DNA of 64,000 bases from Chrysemys picta bellii (taxonomy: Eukaryota > Chordata > Testudines > Emydidae). The notes under the pieces are model-generated. The model had not been told where the DNA came from. It did not search any database and was given only the letters and a program-made list of their open reading frames with translations. This document shows positions 52,851-64,000 of this stretch, in pieces (positions within the stretch are counted from its first letter, which is position 1; every line of letters starts with the position of its first letter). The stretch covers positions 39,794,882-39,858,881 of the forward strand of contig NC_088792.1 in the NCBI RefSeq assembly GCF_011386835.1, in the 5' to 3' direction. The position numbers were made by a program, and so were the translations under genes.

Positions 52851-55589
52851 TACAGGTCTTTTGTTGGTCTTCTGCTCAAGGGCGAATTTCATAGTAGCAC
52901 ATCAGACAGGATGAATTTGCGAAGCTTTGCATTTCTCAAATGGAAGTTTCTTCTTTAAGAAGATATTCTGACTAACGTAAAATGGCAACAGTTGCTCTCA
53001 TGGCCATTGCCTTACACGTAACTTCTGTCTTTCTCAGTGCTCAAACTCAAGACAAGTGAAGAATCTACAGCTAGCACATCATGGTAATGAACTATCTAAA
53101 AAACAAATATATAGAACTCTGGGACAATTATCTGTTGTTCTCATCTAAATTCAGTTTGAACTAGTTCAATGAAAAAGGGGCTCACTCAGTCATAAATAAT
53201 TTTAAACTAGAAAAGCTTAGTTCATCCTACATGAACCAAACAATTTAAATTCCATTTTTTTAGCTTTCCTGAATGAGTGATTCTAAATCATCCACCCAAG
53301 AATTCTCAACATGAAAGGGCTATTACTGTATCATTACTGCCAGCTGCCTGCTTCTTTTATGAAAAATTAGGTAGCTGCTTTTGAAATATGTTAGCTTTGA
53401 TACACATGAAGTTTAAGGAAAATAACAACAACAATGGATTGAAGGGCTTCTATAACATAAAATATAAAATAGCAATGCTATTATACAAAAACTTTTTAAT
53501 TTTTCTAAGCTTTTAAACCAGGTTTTTCAAGTTTGAAAACTTTTAATAGAATTAAGAGTTAACAAGTGTGATGTTAAGCTAGCCGACTGTAAAAAATCCT
53601 TAGACGTGCAGTGATGGAAGAACAAATGCAGAAGAAACAGATAAAAGCTAAATTGGAATTTATGGTAAAAGGTGTCACACAAGGTTATATGTGAATGGGT
53701 ATAGCACTAGATTACAAGTGATTTTCTCATATAACTAAAAGGTCAAGGAAGTTTGACCTACAACTGCAGTCTGCTTTAAAATTTTAATTTAGTTACTGCT
53801 TGGATAAAATTTGGCCTCAAAAGTTCCAGCCAAAGGGGAAATGCAGAATTTATAGAGCATCCTTTTGTTGTACCTAATCACCTATTGACTGCTATCATCC
53901 AAGGTCACTTCTAGCTATAGGTCCTTATTGATCAGATATAGCTTAGTTTTCCATTACAAAAGGTTCACTTTGATTTGAGTTTTACAGGATCTAGTTTGGA
54001 AAGGCTAAAGACTCTGTATTTGGTTGACCTGGAATCTTCTTCTCTTTATGAAAGGCTGACAAATCCCAGTGAATCAAAGAACAGACCTGTGGCTACAGAG
54101 GTTTTATCAGAGCCTAATAAGGGCTATTGTAAAACTCAATGCATAATTGAAGATTCATGAAGAACTTCCCAGATTAAAAGCTCTGTTTACTATGTGAATG
54201 AGAAATCCTGCTGAGTGACTTTGCTTCCGTACTGTTTGAAGCCCATATCACCACCTTTTTTATTTCAAGAACTAACCCAAGAAAAGTGAATCTATAGCTG
54301 TTGGTTTCTATTTTTGAAATCAAGCAGCTTTATGCACTGAAACTGCCTACCTAGGCTTAAAGAAAGCCATACCCCACATTCTACCAAGGGACTACATCAG
54401 AGTTCTTCCTTTTGGTTTTGAACATTTTGCTTTCCGTTTCAGAGATTTCCTTCTCAGATCTTAGGCAAGAGGAGGCAAGCTAAATACGGTGTTTGAAGTA
54501 ACTCCCCCAGTGTGGGAGAGAACTGGAATTTTATTTAAAAAAAATATACTGTTTGGATTTGATGCAACTTTATACTATTATGCTCTTTAAGAAGAAGAGC
54601 ATTGAAGCATTTGTTTTGATAAAACAAAGTATAACAACTTCAAAAACAAACAAGAGAAAGAACAAGTCAAATGTGGGGCTGACCAACCATAGTAGTATCC
54701 CTTTTAATAAAGTGGTTAAATGGTTAATTTGTAAGTTACCTTATTCAGAGTTTCCAGCTATATGTCAAATCCCATGCCAATTAACAACAAATGAACAGCC
54801 CTGCATGAGGCAAAGTTCAATACATTCCTAGCTGTGCTGTTGCTATTGATAGTGAGGTGAAGATGTTATCCAGACAGACGAGCGACTGGAAAAATGATAC
54901 AGAGAGGGGATATTTAACTTGCGGTGTGGGGGGGAACTAAATAAAAAATCCACTCAAGTAAACCACTGGTGAACCGTGCAGCAAAAAAGCAATCCAGAAT
55001 GTCAAGGGCAACATGGACACCACATTCTTTCAAGCCCAAGACAACTATACAAGACCCGGAAAAGGTAACTAGTATCAACAGTAAAGCTTCCCTTTACAGC
55101 AGGGCAGGTCCAGTGCATTTCGTCATGCAGAGCAAATCAGCATTCACCCTGACGGTCTGATGCAAAACTCACTGAAGTCAATAGGAGTCTTTCTATTGGC
55201 TTCAATGAGCTATGTTTAGTGCAAGGGTGGGCAAACTATGGCCTGGTGCCGCACCCGGCCTTTCAGACATTTTAATCCGGCCCTCAAGCTCCTGCTGAGG
55301 AACGGGGTCAGGGGCTTGCTCCTCACAGCTCCTGGAAGCAGCGGCACGTCCCTCCTCCAGCTCCTATGCACAGGAGAAGCCAGGGGGCTCCATACACTGC
55401 CATCAGCAAATGGGGCCAATGGGAACTGCAGGGGCGGCGCCTGCGGATGGGGCAGCATGCAGAGCCACCTGGCCATGCCTCCGTGTAGGAGCCAGACTGG
55501 GGGACGTGCCGCTGCTTCCGGGAGCTACTTGAGGTAAGCGCTGCCCGGAGCGTGCACCCCAGACCCCCTCCCACCCTCCGAACCCATCA

Positions 55590-56418
55590 AGAGACAAATT
55601 AGAGGATTGGGTCAAAAGAAACCTGATGAGGTTCAACAAGGACAAGTGCAGAATTCTGCACTTAGGAGAGAAGAATCCCATTCACTGTTACAGTCTAGGG
55701 ACCGAATGGCTAGGAAGCAGTTCTGCAGAAAAGGAACTAGGGGTTACAGTGGATGAAAAGCTGGATATGAGTCAACAGTGTGCCCTTGTTGCCAAGAAGG
55801 CTAAGGGCATTTTGGGCTGTGTAAGTAGGGGCATTGCCAGTAGATCGAGGGACATGATCATTCCCCTCTATTTGACATTGGTGAGGCCTCATCTGGAGTA
55901 CTGTGTCCAGTTTTGGGACCCACACTACAAGAAGGATGTGGAAAAATTGGAAAGAGTCCAGCGGAGGGCAACAAAAATGATTAGGGGGCTGGAGCACATG
56001 ACTTATGAGGAAAGGCTGAGGGAACTGGGATTGTTTAGTCTGCAGAAGAGAAGAATGAGGGGGGATTTGATAGCTACTTTCAACTACCTGAAAGGGGGTT
56101 TCAAAGAGGATGGATCTAGACTGTTCTCAGTGATACCTGATGACAGAACAAGGAGTAATGGTCTCAAGTTGCAGTGGGGGAGGTTTAGGTTGGATATTAG
56201 GAAAAACTTTTTCACTAGGAGTGTGGTGAAACACTGGAATGGGTTACCTAGGGAGGTGGTGGAATCTCCTTCCTTAGAGGTTTTTAAGGTCAGGCTTGAC
56301 AAAGCCCTGGCTGGGATGATTTAGTTGGGAATTGGTCCTGCTTTGAGCAGGGGGCTGGACTAGATGACCTCCTGAGGTCCCTTCCAACCCTGATATTCTA
56401 TGATTCAATGATTCTAAG
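55590..56418 (+). mobile_element. CR1 LINE, 5'-truncated
   Basis: This is the 3' part of a CR1 retrotransposon: the end of the reverse-transcriptase ORF, a 3'UTR (gggctggactagatgacctcc...) and the CR1-specific 8-mer tail ATTCTATG-ATTCAATG-ATTCTAAG at 56395-56418. It is nested in a hAT element in antisense orientation to PLXDC2. As usual for CR1, no target duplication is apparent. Confidence 0.95.
55626..56324 (+). CDS. CR1 ORF2 C-terminal fragment (reverse transcriptase tail)
   Basis: 232 codons, uninterrupted to a TAG stop. Recognisable CR1 blocks in order are [64 protein letters not shown], then [19 protein letters not shown]. The frame stays open upstream of the first Met (LEDWVKRNL), so the Met is only where the truncated fragment happens to have one. 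The catalytic palm motifs are missing because of 5' truncation, so the fragment cannot be active alone. The intact frame suggests a fairly recent insertion. Confidence 0.9.
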   Translation: MRFNKDKCRILHLGEKNPIHCYSLGTEWLGSSSAEKELGVTVDEKLDMSQQCALVAKKAKGILGCVSRGIASRSRDMIIPLYLTLVRPHLEYCVQFWDPHYKKDVEKLERVQRRATKMIRGLEHMTYEERLRELGLFSLQKRRMRGDLIATFNYLKGGFKEDGSRLFSVIPDDRTRSNGLKLQWGRFRLDIRKNFFTRSVVKHWNGLPREVVESPSLEVFKVRLDKALAGMI

Positions 56419-57232
56419 AGCCAGAGCTCTCACCCCCCAGCCAGAGCCCTTACCCCCCCGCCCCCGCACCTCAACCCGGAGCCCCCTCCCGCACCCTGAA
56501 CTCCTCATTTCTGGTCCACCCCAGAACCCGCACCCTCCCAGCTGGAGCCCTCACCCCCTCCCGCATCCAACCCCCAATCTTGTGAGCATTCATGGCACAC
56601 CATACAGTTTCCATACCCAGATGTGGCCCTTGGGCCAAAAAGTTTGCCCACCCCTGGTTTAGTGACTCAATCCTACTTCTCTTGAAGTCAACGGCAAAAC
56701 TCTCAACAATTCCAAAGAGAGCATGAACTGAGATGCTGATACTGCCAAGAGGACTGTGGGGGGTGGTCTCTTGCAGAGCTCCATTGGAAAGGGGCCATAT
56801 AGTATAATATATAATATTATATTCCTAATCGGAGAATACATGCGGATAGCAACTGTAAACTGTGATAAAAACAAATACTGTAGCTTATAGTACCTTATAA
56901 AGAACGTATCACAACGGAACACATATATGAATACTGTTATTAAAAAACTTTCACCAGCCCCACTCCCCCAAATCATCTTCTCCCCTAGATTTTTGCCTTT
57001 AATAGATCCACTTTTTGAATGCTAAAGTTATTTTACTGTTACGCTAATGAGTTATAAAGACTGTTGTAAACATTTGATTTACTAAGCAGTTGCTTAGCCT
57101 TTTTGCCATGGTACTCTGCCATAGAGATGTGGATAATTTAAGTCCCTTGGGGGCCTGGTATAAGACATTTCTACACTCTGATTTAGATTAATTAAGCTGA
57201 GCAGGCTGTAGTTATATAACCTATTGACATTG

Positions 57233-57250
57233 TTTACACACACACACACA
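57233..57250. repeat. (AC)n microsatellite beside the PLXDC2 micro-exon
   Basis: An uninterrupted ACACAC run on the plus strand, giving UGUGUG in PLXDC2 pre-mRNA starting about 16 nt past the donor of the 39-nt exon. Confidence 0.95.
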
Positions 57251-57265
57251 AAAATTACCTCTTAC

Positions 57266-57304
57266 CTCCATTATCTTTTAGGTGCAGTGCTATCTTGGTA
57301 TCAT
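57266..57304 (-). CDS. PLXDC2: PLXDC2 39-nt coding exon, membrane-proximal (about exon 12)
   Basis: This micro-exon encodes DTKIALHLKDNG with a split codon at each end (G/AT before, G/CC after). It falls exactly where PLXDC2 has this segment between the stalk and the transmembrane exon. The acceptor is ttttttag and the donor is gtaagagg. Because 39 is a multiple of three and both splice phases are equal, skipping it would keep the reading frame. A TG dinucleotide repeat on the transcribed strand starts about 16 nt after the donor. It is too short to be found by an ORF search and was located by translating the expected segment. Confidence 0.92.

Positions 57305-64000
<6,696 letters not shown>

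Larger units (their letters stand above)
55222..56656. mobile_element. hAT element interrupted by a CR1 LINE
   Basis: Termini are CAAGGGTGGGCAAACT and AGTTTGCCCACCCCTG. gtttagtg is duplicated at 55214-55221 and 56657-56664. The GC-rich hAT body is split by a CR1 insertion from about 55590 to 56418. No transposase is visible. Confidence 0.93.

Overview
This is nuclear DNA of an amniote, almost certainly a turtle. The evidence is a tRNA-derived SINE of the cryptodiran (Cry) type, CR1 LINE ends with the ATTCTATG-type 8-mer tail, many hAT relics with 8-bp target duplications, and abundant reptile-style palindromic repeats. There is no bacterial or phage character: spacing is intronic and no operons are present. 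The species is an inference from repeat types.

The only gene I can support is the 3' part of PLXDC2 (plexin domain containing 2, a single-pass membrane protein) on the minus strand. Five coding exons join in a single frame: 62550-62610 (end of the PSI domain), 58991-59144 (Thr-rich stalk), 57266-57304 (39-nt exon), 35698-35858 (juxtamembrane and transmembrane) and 13473-13589 (cytoplasmic tail and stop). Together they encode about the last 177 residues. All boundaries have AG acceptors and GT donors. The N-terminal exons lie beyond position 64000. A 3'UTR probably runs from 13472 to about 10.9 kb, and everything below that is intergenic.

Layout: 1-10.9 kb is intergenic, with two foldback repeats, a decayed transposon-derived coding fragment, a pogo/Tigger-like MITE and an LTR. 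10.9-13.6 kb holds the last exon and 3'UTR. 13.6-35.7 kb is an intron with a 686-bp composite foldback element, LTR-like pieces and MITEs. 35.9-57.3 kb is an intron crowded with hAT elements, a pyrimidine-rich degenerate tandem array, a G-rich composite and a CR1 nested in a hAT. 57.3-64 kb carries the closely spaced exons.

The most unusual signal is a recurrent hammerhead-ribozyme-like core (CUGANGA, a variable hairpin, then GAAA with a short hairpin) in two different foldback repeat families. Both families are bounded by 11-13-bp target duplications. One 686-bp copy also keeps what looks like the last codons of an unknown ORF. This resembles remnants of a Penelope-like or similar retroelement lineage, but that assignment is inference.
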